A DNA stretch of 64,000 nucleotides, from assembly GCA_017398545.1 (NCBI GenBank), contig JAFQFT010000073.1, forward strand, positions 1 to 64,000, in the 5' to 3' direction. Shown here piece after piece: positions 52,060 to 59,814 of the stretch. The position numbers and the translations under genes are program-made. The notes beneath the pieces are model-generated. The model had not been told where the DNA came from. It did no database searches and saw nothing but the letters and a program-made list of their open reading frames with translations. The stretch's first letter is position 1. The number at the start of each line of letters is the position of its first letter. This DNA comes from Bacilli bacterium (lineage in GTDB: Bacteria; Bacillota_I; Bacilli_A; ML615J-28; CAG-313).

Positions 52060-53385
52060 ATGAAATACATTGAAAGTGAAACAGTAGAATTAAAAGCTAT
52101 TTTAAATGATGATATGAAAACTGAAGTAATAGCATTTTTAAATAGTTATTTAGGTGGGAAAATTTATGTAGGTGTAGATAATTTTGGAAACATTTTAAAA
52201 TTATCACAAGAAGAAAAAGATTTAAATGAATCTAAAATTATTAATTGGATTAGAGATGAATCAATTTATCCAAATTGTTCTGAATTTGTTAGTATTAAGT
52301 ATAATAAAGATGATGTTCTTGAAATATCAATAACACCAGGGAATAATAAACCTTATTTTTTAAAAGAAAAAGGACCAAAATCATCAGGTGTTTATATTAG
52401 ATATGGGAGAAATAAAAGCCAAGCATCTCAAAAAGAAATTACTAGAATGATTATGGAATCTAATAATATTTTTTATGAAGAGATGATTTCAAGTATTCAA
52501 GATTTAACATTTAATTATTTAAAGCTAAAATTTGAAGAAAAAAATTTAGAATTTAAAGAATTTAAAATGGTAACTTCAGGTTTTATAAGAGATAATAAAT
52601 TTACAAATTTAGCATTTATTTTTAGTGACCAATATGATGTAGAAACTAAAATTGGTGTATATCATGGATTAGATAGAGCTGTCTTTAAATCAAAAAAAGA
52701 ATTTGGAGGTTCAATTATTAAACAAATTGATAAAACATTAGAATATTATGATTTGTGTAATGAAACAAGAATTGTAATAGATGGATCTCCAATGAGAAAA
52801 GAATTCGTTTCTTATCATAATAAAGCAGCTAGAGAAGCAATTTTAAATTGTTATTGTCATAGAGATTATAATAGAAGATCAAACATTAAAATAGAATTTT
52901 TTGATAACAGGTGTGAAATAATATCACCAGGTGGTTTTTATGGAGGCTTAACTTTAGAAGAAGCACTTAATGGTGTTCAAAGTTTTAGAAATTAATATTT
53001 AGTACAACTCCTTCATAAGTTAGGGTATGTTGAAAATTATTCTTCAAGTTTAGATAGAATATTTAAAGAATACAAAAACGATAAAGTTAAACCTGTAATA
53101 AAGACTACACTAAATATGTTTAAAGTAACATTTCCAAATATGAATTATAAGTTTGATGACCAAGAAATTGACCAAGAAACTGACCAAGAAATTGACCAAG
53201 AAAGTATTCAAAGAATGATTCTAGAAGTAATTAAAAATGAACCTACAATTACAAGAAATGGGATGGCAAAAAAATTAAATATAAGTTCAACAAAAATTAA
53301 ACATTATTTAGATAAAATGAGAAACAGTGGATTAATTGTGCATAAAGGTTCTACTAAATCTGGTCATTGGGAGATAGTTGATTAA
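52060..53385 (+). pseudogene. AlbA_2/Schlafen-type ATP-binding regulator interrupted by an in-frame stop
   Basis: One frame runs through 52060-53385 but has TAA at 52993-52995. Before the stop, residues 1-311 hold an AlbA_2 domain (ESETVELKAI, FLNSYLGGKIYVGVD) and a GHKL-like ATPase part (AAREAILNCYCHRDY, EIISPGGFYGGLT). After it, without frameshift, come YLVQLLHKLGYVENYSS, a repeated EIDQETDQ stretch and a winged-helix end (TRNGMAKKLNISSTKIKHYLDKM). In intact relatives, as I recall them, FRN is followed by Lys, so one A-to-T change would make TAA. It lies between dacF and spoIIAA, which are normally adjacent, so it looks like an insertion that has begun to decay. Confidence 0.75.
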
Positions 53386-53404
53386 AATAATTCAATAAAT
53401 ATTA

Positions 53405-53436
53405 AAAAGAAACAAATTTATTTTTGTTTCTTTTTT
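53405..53436 (+). terminator. Terminator before the spoIIA operon
   Basis: AGAAACAAA pairs with TTTGTTTCT in an A-rich/T-rich context (53405-53436), with a T-run. It isolates spoIIA from the interrupted gene. Confidence 0.75.
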
Positions 53437-53439
53437 GTT

Positions 53440-53467
53440 TTAGGTTTTTTATTATTTTTTTGAATTA
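53440..53467 (+). promoter_or_regulatory. SigH-like promoter of the spoIIA operon
   Basis: TTAGGTTTT (53440-53448), 12 bases and TGAATTA (53461-53467) match the SigH pattern RWAGGAWWT-N11-13-HGAAT with two differences in the -35. The Bacillus spoIIA operon is SigH-dependent. T-rich sequence makes chance matches possible. Confidence 0.4.
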
Positions 53468-53566
53468 ATTTAATTAATTTTTAATGGATTATTTTGTAAG
53501 ATTATGATGAAGGTATTGAAGTTTATAATTAAATTTGATATTATGTATCTTGATAGGAGGGAGAAA

Positions 53567-53920
53567 ATGGGGTTATCAGTTCAAATGGCGATTAAAAAGA
53601 ATCGTTTGGTGATTAGATTAGATGGTGAATTAGACCAATCTAATGTTGAAGAATTAAAAAAGAAAGTTTGTAATATTATTAAAAAGTATTCAATTGTTAA
53701 TTTAGTATTTAATTTTGAGAATTTATCTTTTATGGATAGTACTGGTATTGGTTTTATTATTGGAAGATATGGTGAAATTAAACGTAAGGGTGGTTCAATT
53801 GTAATATGTTCAATGAACAATACAATTAAAAAAGTATTTAATATATCAGGTCTTAAAAGAATATGTAATGTTGCAAATGATGAAGTAAGTGCAGATAAAA
53901 TATTGGGGGTGATTGCATGA
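53567..53920 (+). CDS. spoIIAA: Anti-sigma-F factor antagonist SpoIIAA
   Basis: 117-residue STAS-domain protein. When dephosphorylated it binds SpoIIAB and frees SigF in the forespore. The phosphorylated serine lies in FMDSTGIGFIIGRY near residue 57, with LDGELDQSNVEEL and GSIVICSMNNTIKKVFNISGL as flanking STAS motifs. I use ATG 53567 with AGGAGG six bases before. The longer frame from 53504 has no ribosome-binding site. Its stop overlaps the spoIIAB start (ATGA). Confidence 0.93.
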   Translation: MGLSVQMAIKKNRLVIRLDGELDQSNVEELKKKVCNIIKKYSIVNLVFNFENLSFMDSTGIGFIIGRYGEIKRKGGSIVICSMNNTIKKVFNISGLKRICNVANDEVSADKILGVIA

Positions 53921-54339
53921 AAAATGAGTTAAATATTAGTTTTCCATCTAAACTAATTAATGTACAAACATCAAGAGCAATTTTAATAGGTTTTTTAGCA
54001 GAACTTGATTTACCAATGTCGGTTATTAATGAGTTAAAGACAGCATTATCAGAAGCGGTAACTAACGCAATAGTACATGGTTATAATAATGATGAAAGTT
54101 GTGTGGTTAGTTTATATTTTAGTTATGATGATTTTAGTATTAAAATGATTGTTGAGGATAAAGGTGTTGGAATAGAGAATATTGATGCTGCGAAAGAACC
54201 ACTATTTTCTACAAAATTTGATGAAGAACGTGCAGGACTTGGGTTTACAATTATGGAAGTATTTACAGATTCACTTCAAATTGATTCAGTTTTGGGAAGT
54301 GGAACTAAAGTTACAATGATAAAAAATTATGCTTCCTAA
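53917..54339 (+). CDS. spoIIAB: Anti-sigma-F factor and kinase SpoIIAB
   Basis: 140-residue GHKL kinase that holds SigF inactive and phosphorylates SpoIIAA. The N-box is ELKTALSEAVTNAIVHGY, the G1 box VEDKGVGI and the G2 region ERAGLGFTIMEVF, all typical. It is coupled at both ends, overlapping spoIIAA by four bases and sigF by 11. Confidence 0.93.
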   Translation: MKNELNISFPSKLINVQTSRAILIGFLAELDLPMSVINELKTALSEAVTNAIVHGYNNDESCVVSLYFSYDDFSIKMIVEDKGVGIENIDAAKEPLFSTKFDEERAGLGFTIMEVFTDSLQIDSVLGSGTKVTMIKNYAS

Positions 54340-54910
54340 TGATGAAATTGAAGTTTTATTAAAACAATATGAAGGAATAATTAGGAAAATAGTAAATAAA
54401 TATAAAGTATCAAGTTTTGATAGGGAAGATTTGTATCAAGCAGGTTTATTAGGACTTTTTAAAGCAATTAAAAATTATAAAGAAGAATATAATGTAAAAC
54501 TTACTACTTATGCATTTAAGTATATAATTGGTGAAGTAAATAGAGAATATAAAAAGTTAAATTTATATGGAAGGGTTGATTATAATAAAATTAGAAGTTT
54601 TGTTTATTTGAATAATACCTTAACTCCTGAAGAAATCTGTAAAGAGTTAAATATAAGTATTGAAACGTTTTATGATGCAATGAGTAGAGTTGATCAGGTG
54701 ATGTATTTAGAAGATGATACAAGAGATTCTATTATTGATAATAAAGCATATATTGATTTAGAACTTAATAAAGATGAAGAATTATTATATCAGTATTATG
54801 TAGTTAGAAGATTTTCTCAAACAGAGATCGCTAAACTTCTTAATGTTTCTCAATCTACAGTTTCAAGAAGTATAAAGAAATTAAAACTTAAGATTAAAGA
54901 ACGAGCTTAA
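54329..54910 (+). CDS. sigF: Forespore sigma factor SigF (compact form)
   Basis: First forespore-specific sigma factor. 193 residues against about 255 in Bacillus. Region 2 is present (FDREDLYQAGLLGLFKAIKNYK, LTTYAFKYIIGEVNREYK) and region 4 is clear (RRFSQTEIAKLLNVSQSTVSRSIKKLKLKI). Region 3 and the 3-4 linker are shortened, with TPEEICKELNISIETFYDAM keeping a region 3-like helix pair. The start at 54329 lies within spoIIAB without a clear ribosome-binding site. Operon position identifies it as SigF rather than SigG. Confidence 0.88.
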   Translation: MLPNDEIEVLLKQYEGIIRKIVNKYKVSSFDREDLYQAGLLGLFKAIKNYKEEYNVKLTTYAFKYIIGEVNREYKKLNLYGRVDYNKIRSFVYLNNTLTPEEICKELNISIETFYDAMSRVDQVMYLEDDTRDSIIDNKAYIDLELNKDEELLYQYYVVRRFSQTEIAKLLNVSQSTVSRSIKKLKLKIKERA

Positions 54911-54932
54911 AGAATTACTTTAAGCTTTTTTT
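54904..54932 (+). terminator. Terminator of the spoIIA operon
   Basis: AGCTTAAAG pairs perfectly with CTTTAAGCT around AATTA, followed by six or more T. The stem begins before the sigF stop codon. Confidence 0.85.
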
Positions 54933-54962
54933 GTATAAATTTACCATTAATAGGAATAATAA
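54933..54962 (+). promoter_or_regulatory. Forespore (SigF/SigG-type) promoter of spoVA
   Basis: GTATA (54933-54937), exactly 15 bases and GGAATAATAA (54953-54962) match the SigF pattern GYWTA-N15-GGNRANAHTW at all but two positions. Transcription would begin a few bases before AGGAG of spoVAC. Confidence 0.6.
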
Positions 54963-54981
54963 AATAAAAAAGGAGAATGAA

Positions 54982-55419
54982 ATGAAAAATAAAATTTATA
55001 ATCAAATACTAGATAATGAACAAATAAAAAGACCAATTATAAAAAACTCAATTAAAGCTTTTATAATCGGAGGACTTATTTGTGCATTTGGTGAACTTTT
55101 AATAATGTTATTTAATAAAGGTTTTAAGATAGATTTAGATACTTCTAAAATGTTAATGTCATTTGTTTTAGTTCTAATTACCGCTATATTAACTGGATTT
55201 GGTGTATTTGATAAAATAGGTGAAGTTGCAGGTGCTGGTACAATTGTTCCAATTACCGGTTTTGCAAATTCATTAACAGCTTCAGCACTAGAATCTAAAA
55301 GTGAAGGTATAATAACTGGTATTTTAACAAATATGTTTAAGTTAGCAGGAGCTGTTATTGCAACTGCAATAATTTCAGCATTTATTATTGGATCTATTAT
55401 TTATTTTGTGAGGGTATAA
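54982..55419 (+). CDS. spoVAC: Stage V sporulation protein AC
   Basis: 145-residue membrane protein of the spore dipicolinic acid channel in the inner spore membrane. It has about four helices, with the family segment GVFDKIGEVAGAGTIVPITGFANSLTASALE and a C-terminal AGAVIATAIISAFIIG helix. I use ATG 54982, six bases after AGGAG. The frame from 54931 starts inside the promoter. It is followed by spoVAD after one base. Confidence 0.9.
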   Translation: MKNKIYNQILDNEQIKRPIIKNSIKAFIIGGLICAFGELLIMLFNKGFKIDLDTSKMLMSFVLVLITAILTGFGVFDKIGEVAGAGTIVPITGFANSLTASALESKSEGIITGILTNMFKLAGAVIATAIISAFIIGSIIYFVRV

Positions 55420-55420
55420 A

Positions 55421-56428
55421 ATGATTAAAGTAGGTAGAAATAGTATTTTATTTAGTGATGTGTATTTAGTATCATCAGGAACTGTATGTGGTAGTAAAGA
55501 ACACGATGGACCAATGGGTAAGTATATTGATAAATATTATGAAGATTCATATGCAGGGTGTGATTCTTGGGAAAAAAGCGAGCAGAAGATGCTTAATGAC
55601 GCGATTAAAATTGCGCTTTCTAAAGAAGGAATTACGGAACATAGTATAGATTTATTTGTAGGAGGAGATTTAAATAATCAACTTGCATGTACAAATTATA
55701 CAGTTAAAAATTATGCATTCCCATATTTAGGAGTGTATGCTGCATGTTCTACTCTTACAGAATCTTTAATTGTTGCAAGTACATTTATTGATTCTAATTA
55801 TGGAAATTATATATTAGCTAGTGCTTCAAGTCATAATGCTACAAGTGAAAGACAGTTTAGGTATCCTACTGAATATGGAGGACAAAAACCATCATCTATA
55901 ACATCTACTGCAACAGGATGTGGAGTGGCACTGCTTTCATCTATTCCATCTTATATTCAAATTACAAAGGCAACAATTGGTAGAGTAGTCGAGAGTAATA
56001 TTGTTGATGCACAAGACTTAGGTAGAGCAATGGCTCCTGCTTGTTGCGAAACTTTAAGAAATCATTTGCATGATTTTGCAGTTACACCTGATGAATATGA
56101 TCTAATATTAACAGGTGATTTATCTACATATGGAAGTAGTTGTTTTAAAAAGATGGCTGAAGCGTATGGGATAAAACTTGGAGATAATTATAATGATTCA
56201 GGCCTTATGCTATATGATTTAGAAAAACAACATGTTCATGCAGGAGGAAGTGGATGTGGATGTGTAAGTTTAGTAAGTTTAGGGTATGTCCTTAAAAAAA
56301 TGTATGAAAATAAGCTTAAAAAAGTACTTATTATCGCAACAGGGGCACTTATGAACCCTGTTATGGTTGCACAACAAGAAAATATTCCATCTATTGCACA
56401 TGCAATAGTATTAGAAAGAGTGAAATAA
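55421..56428 (+). CDS. spoVAD: Stage V sporulation protein AD
   Basis: 335-residue thiolase-fold protein that binds dipicolinic acid and works with SpoVAC and SpoVAE. Motifs are VSSGTVCGSKEHDGPMG near the start, YAACSTLTESLIVAS, ASASSHNATSERQFRYPTEYGGQ, TGCGVALLS and HVHAGGSGCGCVSL. The length is normal. Its stop overlaps spoVAE by one base (TAATG). Confidence 0.94.
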   Translation: MIKVGRNSILFSDVYLVSSGTVCGSKEHDGPMGKYIDKYYEDSYAGCDSWEKSEQKMLNDAIKIALSKEGITEHSIDLFVGGDLNNQLACTNYTVKNYAFPYLGVYAACSTLTESLIVASTFIDSNYGNYILASASSHNATSERQFRYPTEYGGQKPSSITSTATGCGVALLSSIPSYIQITKATIGRVVESNIVDAQDLGRAMAPACCETLRNHLHDFAVTPDEYDLILTGDLSTYGSSCFKKMAEAYGIKLGDNYNDSGLMLYDLEKQHVHAGGSGCGCVSLVSLGYVLKKMYENKLKKVLIIATGALMNPVMVAQQENIPSIAHAIVLERVK

Positions 56429-56778
56429 TGAACATACTTAATGCTTTTTTAATTGGTGGATTTATTTGTTTTATTGGTCAAATATTAATGGATCAATTCA
56501 AGTTTTTACCACTTCATGTAACGGTATTGTTTGTTGTGATTGGTTCAATATTAGAAGCTTTTAATGTTTATGATTATTTAATTGAATTTGCAGGAGCTGG
56601 AGCTTTGGTACCAATTTCTAATTTTGGCCATAGCATGACACAAGCTGCAGTTGATTCTGCGCTTGATGAAGGATATTTAGGTTTATTAACTGGAGTGTTT
56701 GATTTGTCAGCAAGTGGACTATCTTTTGCGGTCTTTAGCGCTTTTATAGTTTCTTTAATATTTAAACCAAAGGGCTAA
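56428..56778 (+). CDS. spoVAE: Stage V sporulation protein AE (SpoVAEb type)
   Basis: 116-residue membrane protein with three to four helices, completing the minimal dipicolinic acid transport set C-D-E. FLIGGFICFIGQILMD at the start and FAGAGALVPISNFGHSMTQAAVD in the middle are characteristic and resemble the matching part of SpoVAC. No spoVAA or spoVAB is present on either side, as in clostridia. Confidence 0.92.
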   Translation: MNILNAFLIGGFICFIGQILMDQFKFLPLHVTVLFVVIGSILEAFNVYDYLIEFAGAGALVPISNFGHSMTQAAVDSALDEGYLGLLTGVFDLSASGLSFAVFSAFIVSLIFKPKG

Positions 56779-56802
56779 TTTAGTTAAATTTTATTTTAAA
56801 TA

Positions 56803-56811
56803 TGGTATATT
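56803..56811 (+). promoter_or_regulatory. Extended -10 promoter of the D-lactate dehydrogenase gene
   Basis: TGGTATATT at 56803-56811. The -35 region is weak (GTTAAA near 56783). The expected start near 56818 leaves almost only the GAGGTGAT ribosome-binding site as leader. Confidence 0.45.
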
Positions 56812-56828
56812 ATTTATGAGGTGATATA

Positions 56829-57860
56829 ATGAAAAAAATTGCTTTTTTTGATGCTAAAACATATGATATAATGACTTTTAATAGTGTTAATAAAGATTAT
56901 GAAATACATTATTTTGAAGATAAATTAAATATTAATACAGTTATTTTAGCTAAAGGAATGGACGCAGTATGTGCGTTTGTTAACGATGATGTATCTAAAA
57001 AAGTATTAGATAAGTTAGATGAATATGGTATTCATTTAGTTGCACTTAGATGTGCGGGATTTAATAATGTAGATATTGAGGCGGCTTATAAAAAAGTTCA
57101 TATTGTAAGAGTTCCTGCTTATTCACCATATGCAGTTGCAGAACATGCGATGGCACTTTTACTTTCGTTAAATAGAAAGATTCATAAAGCATATTTAAGA
57201 ACAAGAGAGTTTAATTTTAATATTCAAGGTCTTACGGGATTTGATTTATTTGGAAAAACAGTTGGTGTTATTGGAACTGGTAAAATTGGCGTTGCATTTA
57301 TTAATATTTGTAAAGGATTTGGTATGAATGTGCTTGCATATGATCCATTTCCTAGAAATGATTTAGATGTTTCATATGTTAGTGTCGATGAACTTGTTAA
57401 AGAAAGTGATATTATTTCTCTTCATTGTCCATTAACTAATGAAACAAAACACATTATTAATAAAGATACAATTAGTAAAATGAAACAAGGTGTAATAATT
57501 GTTAATACATCTCGTGGTGCACTTGTTGATTCACAAGCTTTACTACAAGGATTAAAAGACAAAAAAATTCTTGGGGCATGTTTAGATGTTTATGAAGAAG
57601 AAGCTAATCTTTTTTTTGAAGATAATAGTAGTGAAATTATTCAAGATGATATTTTATCTTTATTGATTTCTTTACCTAATGTGATTATGACTTCTCATCA
57701 AGGATATTTAACAAAGGAAGCATTAGAAAATATTGCGGAAACTACTTTAAATAACATAACTCTTTATTTTAAAGATGAATATTTAGAAAATGAGATTTGT
57801 TATCGTTGTAAAAAGAATCCTAGTGGTTGTATGGCAAAAAGAAATAAAAATTGCTTTTAA
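56829..57860 (+). CDS. ldhA: D-lactate dehydrogenase (D-2-hydroxyacid dehydrogenase)
   Basis: 343 residues. Reduces pyruvate to D-lactate with NADH. Family motifs are ALRCAGFNNVDIEAA, with the substrate arginine region, VGVIGTGKIG for NAD, HCPLTNETKHIIN, NTSRGALVDSQAL, DVYEEEA and MTSHQGYLTKEAL with the catalytic His. After the normal end near residue 322 there is an extra tail, CYRCKKNPSGCMAKRNKNCF, with four cysteines that could bind a metal. GAGGTGAT precedes ATG. It could feed or use the lactate/malate racemase encoded upstream. Confidence 0.88.
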   Translation: MKKIAFFDAKTYDIMTFNSVNKDYEIHYFEDKLNINTVILAKGMDAVCAFVNDDVSKKVLDKLDEYGIHLVALRCAGFNNVDIEAAYKKVHIVRVPAYSPYAVAEHAMALLLSLNRKIHKAYLRTREFNFNIQGLTGFDLFGKTVGVIGTGKIGVAFINICKGFGMNVLAYDPFPRNDLDVSYVSVDELVKESDIISLHCPLTNETKHIINKDTISKMKQGVIIVNTSRGALVDSQALLQGLKDKKILGACLDVYEEEANLFFEDNSSEIIQDDILSLLISLPNVIMTSHQGYLTKEALENIAETTLNNITLYFKDEYLENEICYRCKKNPSGCMAKRNKNCF

Positions 57861-57890
57861 AAAAAGACACATCGTTTGATGTGCCTTTTT
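57861..57890. terminator. Shared terminator of the D-LDH gene and a minus-strand peptide gene
   Basis: AAAAAG-A-CACATC pairs with GATGTG-C-CTTTTT around GTTT (one mismatch). T-runs leave on both strands, so it can stop transcription from each side. Confidence 0.78.
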
Positions 57891-57891
57891 C

Positions 57892-57942
57892 TTATACTAA
57901 TCCTAAACAAATTCCAGGTAGTGTTTTTAATATTTTCTTCAT
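57892..57942 (-). CDS. 16-residue peptide gene with its own promoter and terminator
   Basis: On the minus strand, ATG at 57942 opens a 16-codon frame ending with TAA at 57892-57894. The peptide MKKILKTLPGICLGLV has a basic start, a hydrophobic end and one cysteine. GAGG lies ten bases before the ATG, a near-consensus promoter is at 57968-57996, and a hairpin terminator follows the stop. The transcript would be about 100 bases. It is too short for a family call. It could be a toxin, a signal peptide-like messenger, a leader peptide, or chance coding in a small RNA. Confidence 0.45.
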   Translation of the reverse strand: MKKILKTLPGICLGLV

Positions 57943-57967
57943 ATAATATAGACCTCACTAAAAAAAT

Positions 57968-57996
57968 AGTATAATACAATTTGATAGTTTTTTCAA
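57968..57996 (-). promoter_or_regulatory. Promoter of the 16-residue peptide gene
   Basis: On the minus strand TTGAAA (57991-57996), 17 bases and TATACT (57968-57973). The start would be near 57961, about 18 bases before the ATG. Confidence 0.68.
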
Positions 57997-58058
57997 ATGT
58001 TATGTCACAAAGTGTTTGTATAATTTGTTTTGTATGTAGATGAGAGTATTTTTTATGT

Positions 58059-58087
58059 TTGCAAATAATTATAAATTATGTTATACT
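58059..58087 (+). promoter_or_regulatory. Promoter of the RNase J-like/ABC operon
   Basis: TTGCAA (58059-58064), 17 bases and TATACT (58082-58087) preceded by TGT. The 57997-58058 stretch shows nothing else. Confidence 0.72.
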
Positions 58088-58129
58088 AAATGTAAATTAA
58101 TGGAATTAACATAAAGAAAGGATTTATTT

Positions 58130-59797
58130 ATGTCAAATATAAAAATTATGGCTCTAGGGGGACTAGGGGAAAATGGAAAGAATTTAACTGTTGTTGAAGT
58201 TAATAAGAAAATCTTTATTTTAGATGCTGGGATGCGTTATCCAGATATTGATATGTATGGAGTAGATTTAGTTATTCCTAATATTGATTATTTAATTCAA
58301 AATAAACAAAATATTCAAGGTATTTTTATTTCTCATGGACATGACGAGAATGTTGGAGCAATACCTTATTTATTAAAACAATTGCACGCTAAAGTTTATG
58401 CAACTCATTTTACAATTAGTATTATTGAATCTATGCTTGCAGAACATCATTTAAATATTAAAGATTATAAGTTATATCGTATTAATCCATCACGTGTTAT
58501 GAATTTTGGGGATGTTGAGGTAAGTTTCTTTAATACAACGCATAGTTTACCTGAATCTATTGGTATTTCTATTAATACTAAAGATGGTTGTATTGTTTAT
58601 TGTACAGATTTTAATTTTAGTTCTGTAAATGATAACAAGTATCAAACTAGTTTTGATAAAATTACTGATTTAGGTAAGAAAAAAGTACTTGCGGTTCTTT
58701 CTGAAAGTGTAAATTCTGGTGTTACTGGTCGTATAACTAACGATACCCTTTTAGAACATCACTATAATAATATTTTATTACATAATAAAAAACGTATTTT
58801 TGTTGCTGCTTATGTTTCTGATTTAATTCGTATTCAAAAGATTATTGATTTAAGTGCATTAAGTGGTAGAAAAGTTTGTGTTTTATCTAAAAAGAATGAA
58901 CGTATTTTTAAAGTAGCTACTAGTTATAATTATTTAAATATACCAAGTGATAATCTTTTAAATGTAGAAGATTATACTAAAGAAGAACTAGAAGAGTTAG
59001 AAAATGTTGTATTTATTATCGCAGGTACAAGAAATGAACCATATAGTTTACTTGTTAAAATGGCACTTGATGAAGCATTTAATTTAAAATTTAAAAATGA
59101 TGATAAAGTTGTTTTAATGTGTCCACCTGCTCCTGGGATTGAAAAACATGCTAATGATTCAATAAATATTTTAAGCGAATATGATATAAACTTTACTATT
59201 TTTGATCGTGATATACTTCGTAGTCAACATGCATCACCAGAAGATTTGAAATTACTTTATACAATGTTAAAACCTAAGTATATTATTCCAATTAAGGGTG
59301 AATATCGTCAAATGTATGATCAATTTTTAGTTGCTAAAAGTGCTAATTTTGATAAGAGTAAAGTATTACTTTTAGATAATGGTGAGATTGTTACTTTTGA
59401 AGATGGAGTACTTGTAGCAGAAAATGAAATTATTTCAACTGGGGATGTATTTATTGATGGTACAAGTATTGGTGTAGTTGATAGCGATGTAATTAAAGAA
59501 AGAACTTTGCTTGCAGAAGAAGGGGTAATCTTTATATATGGGGTTATTGATATGCGTTTAAGACAAATAAGTGGAGAGTTAACTGTAAAAACTAGAGGAT
59601 TTACACATTCATTTAGTTATGATGAATTGTCAACTATTATTACAGGTTTAGCTGAAAAACTTATTAATAATTATTTTAAAAAGAAAACTTGGAGTTTAGA
59701 TGCTGTAAAAGTAGGTATTATAGAAGAAACACAAAAATTAATATTTAGATTTACAAAACATCGTCCGATAATTGTTCCAATCTTAATCGAAATTTAA
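58130..59797 (+). CDS. rnjB: RNase J family protein, probably J2-like
   Basis: 555-residue metallo-beta-lactamase/beta-CASP protein of mRNA decay. MALGGLGENGKNLTVVEV and ILDAGMRYPDIDMYGVDLVIPNIDYL are typical. The metal motif reads SHGHDENVGA (His69, His71, then Glu73 and Asn74) where active RNase J1 has HGHEDHIGG, so two ligands differ. Later ligands remain (NTTHSLPES, YCTDFNF, SQHAS). Bacillus RNase J2 also has an altered motif, hence the J2-like call. It probably partners an RNase J1 encoded elsewhere. AAGGA precedes ATG, and the ABC gene follows after 17 bases. Confidence 0.85.
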   Translation: MSNIKIMALGGLGENGKNLTVVEVNKKIFILDAGMRYPDIDMYGVDLVIPNIDYLIQNKQNIQGIFISHGHDENVGAIPYLLKQLHAKVYATHFTISIIESMLAEHHLNIKDYKLYRINPSRVMNFGDVEVSFFNTTHSLPESIGISINTKDGCIVYCTDFNFSSVNDNKYQTSFDKITDLGKKKVLAVLSESVNSGVTGRITNDTLLEHHYNNILLHNKKRIFVAAYVSDLIRIQKIIDLSALSGRKVCVLSKKNERIFKVATSYNYLNIPSDNLLNVEDYTKEELEELENVVFIIAGTRNEPYSLLVKMALDEAFNLKFKNDDKVVLMCPPAPGIEKHANDSINILSEYDINFTIFDRDILRSQHASPEDLKLLYTMLKPKYIIPIKGEYRQMYDQFLVAKSANFDKSKVLLLDNGEIVTFEDGVLVAENEIISTGDVFIDGTSIGVVDSDVIKERTLLAEEGVIFIYGVIDMRLRQISGELTVKTRGFTHSFSYDELSTIITGLAEKLINNYFKKKTWSLDAVKVGIIEETQKLIFRFTKHRPIIVPILIEI

Positions 59798-59814
59798 TTT
59801 AAGGAGGAGCTTAT

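Noticed and set aside
52060-52995. The first part of the AlbA_2-type gene as a complete short protein
   Set aside because: The downstream part continues in the same frame with the expected homologous-looking sequence and winged helix, so a broken gene is the better reading.
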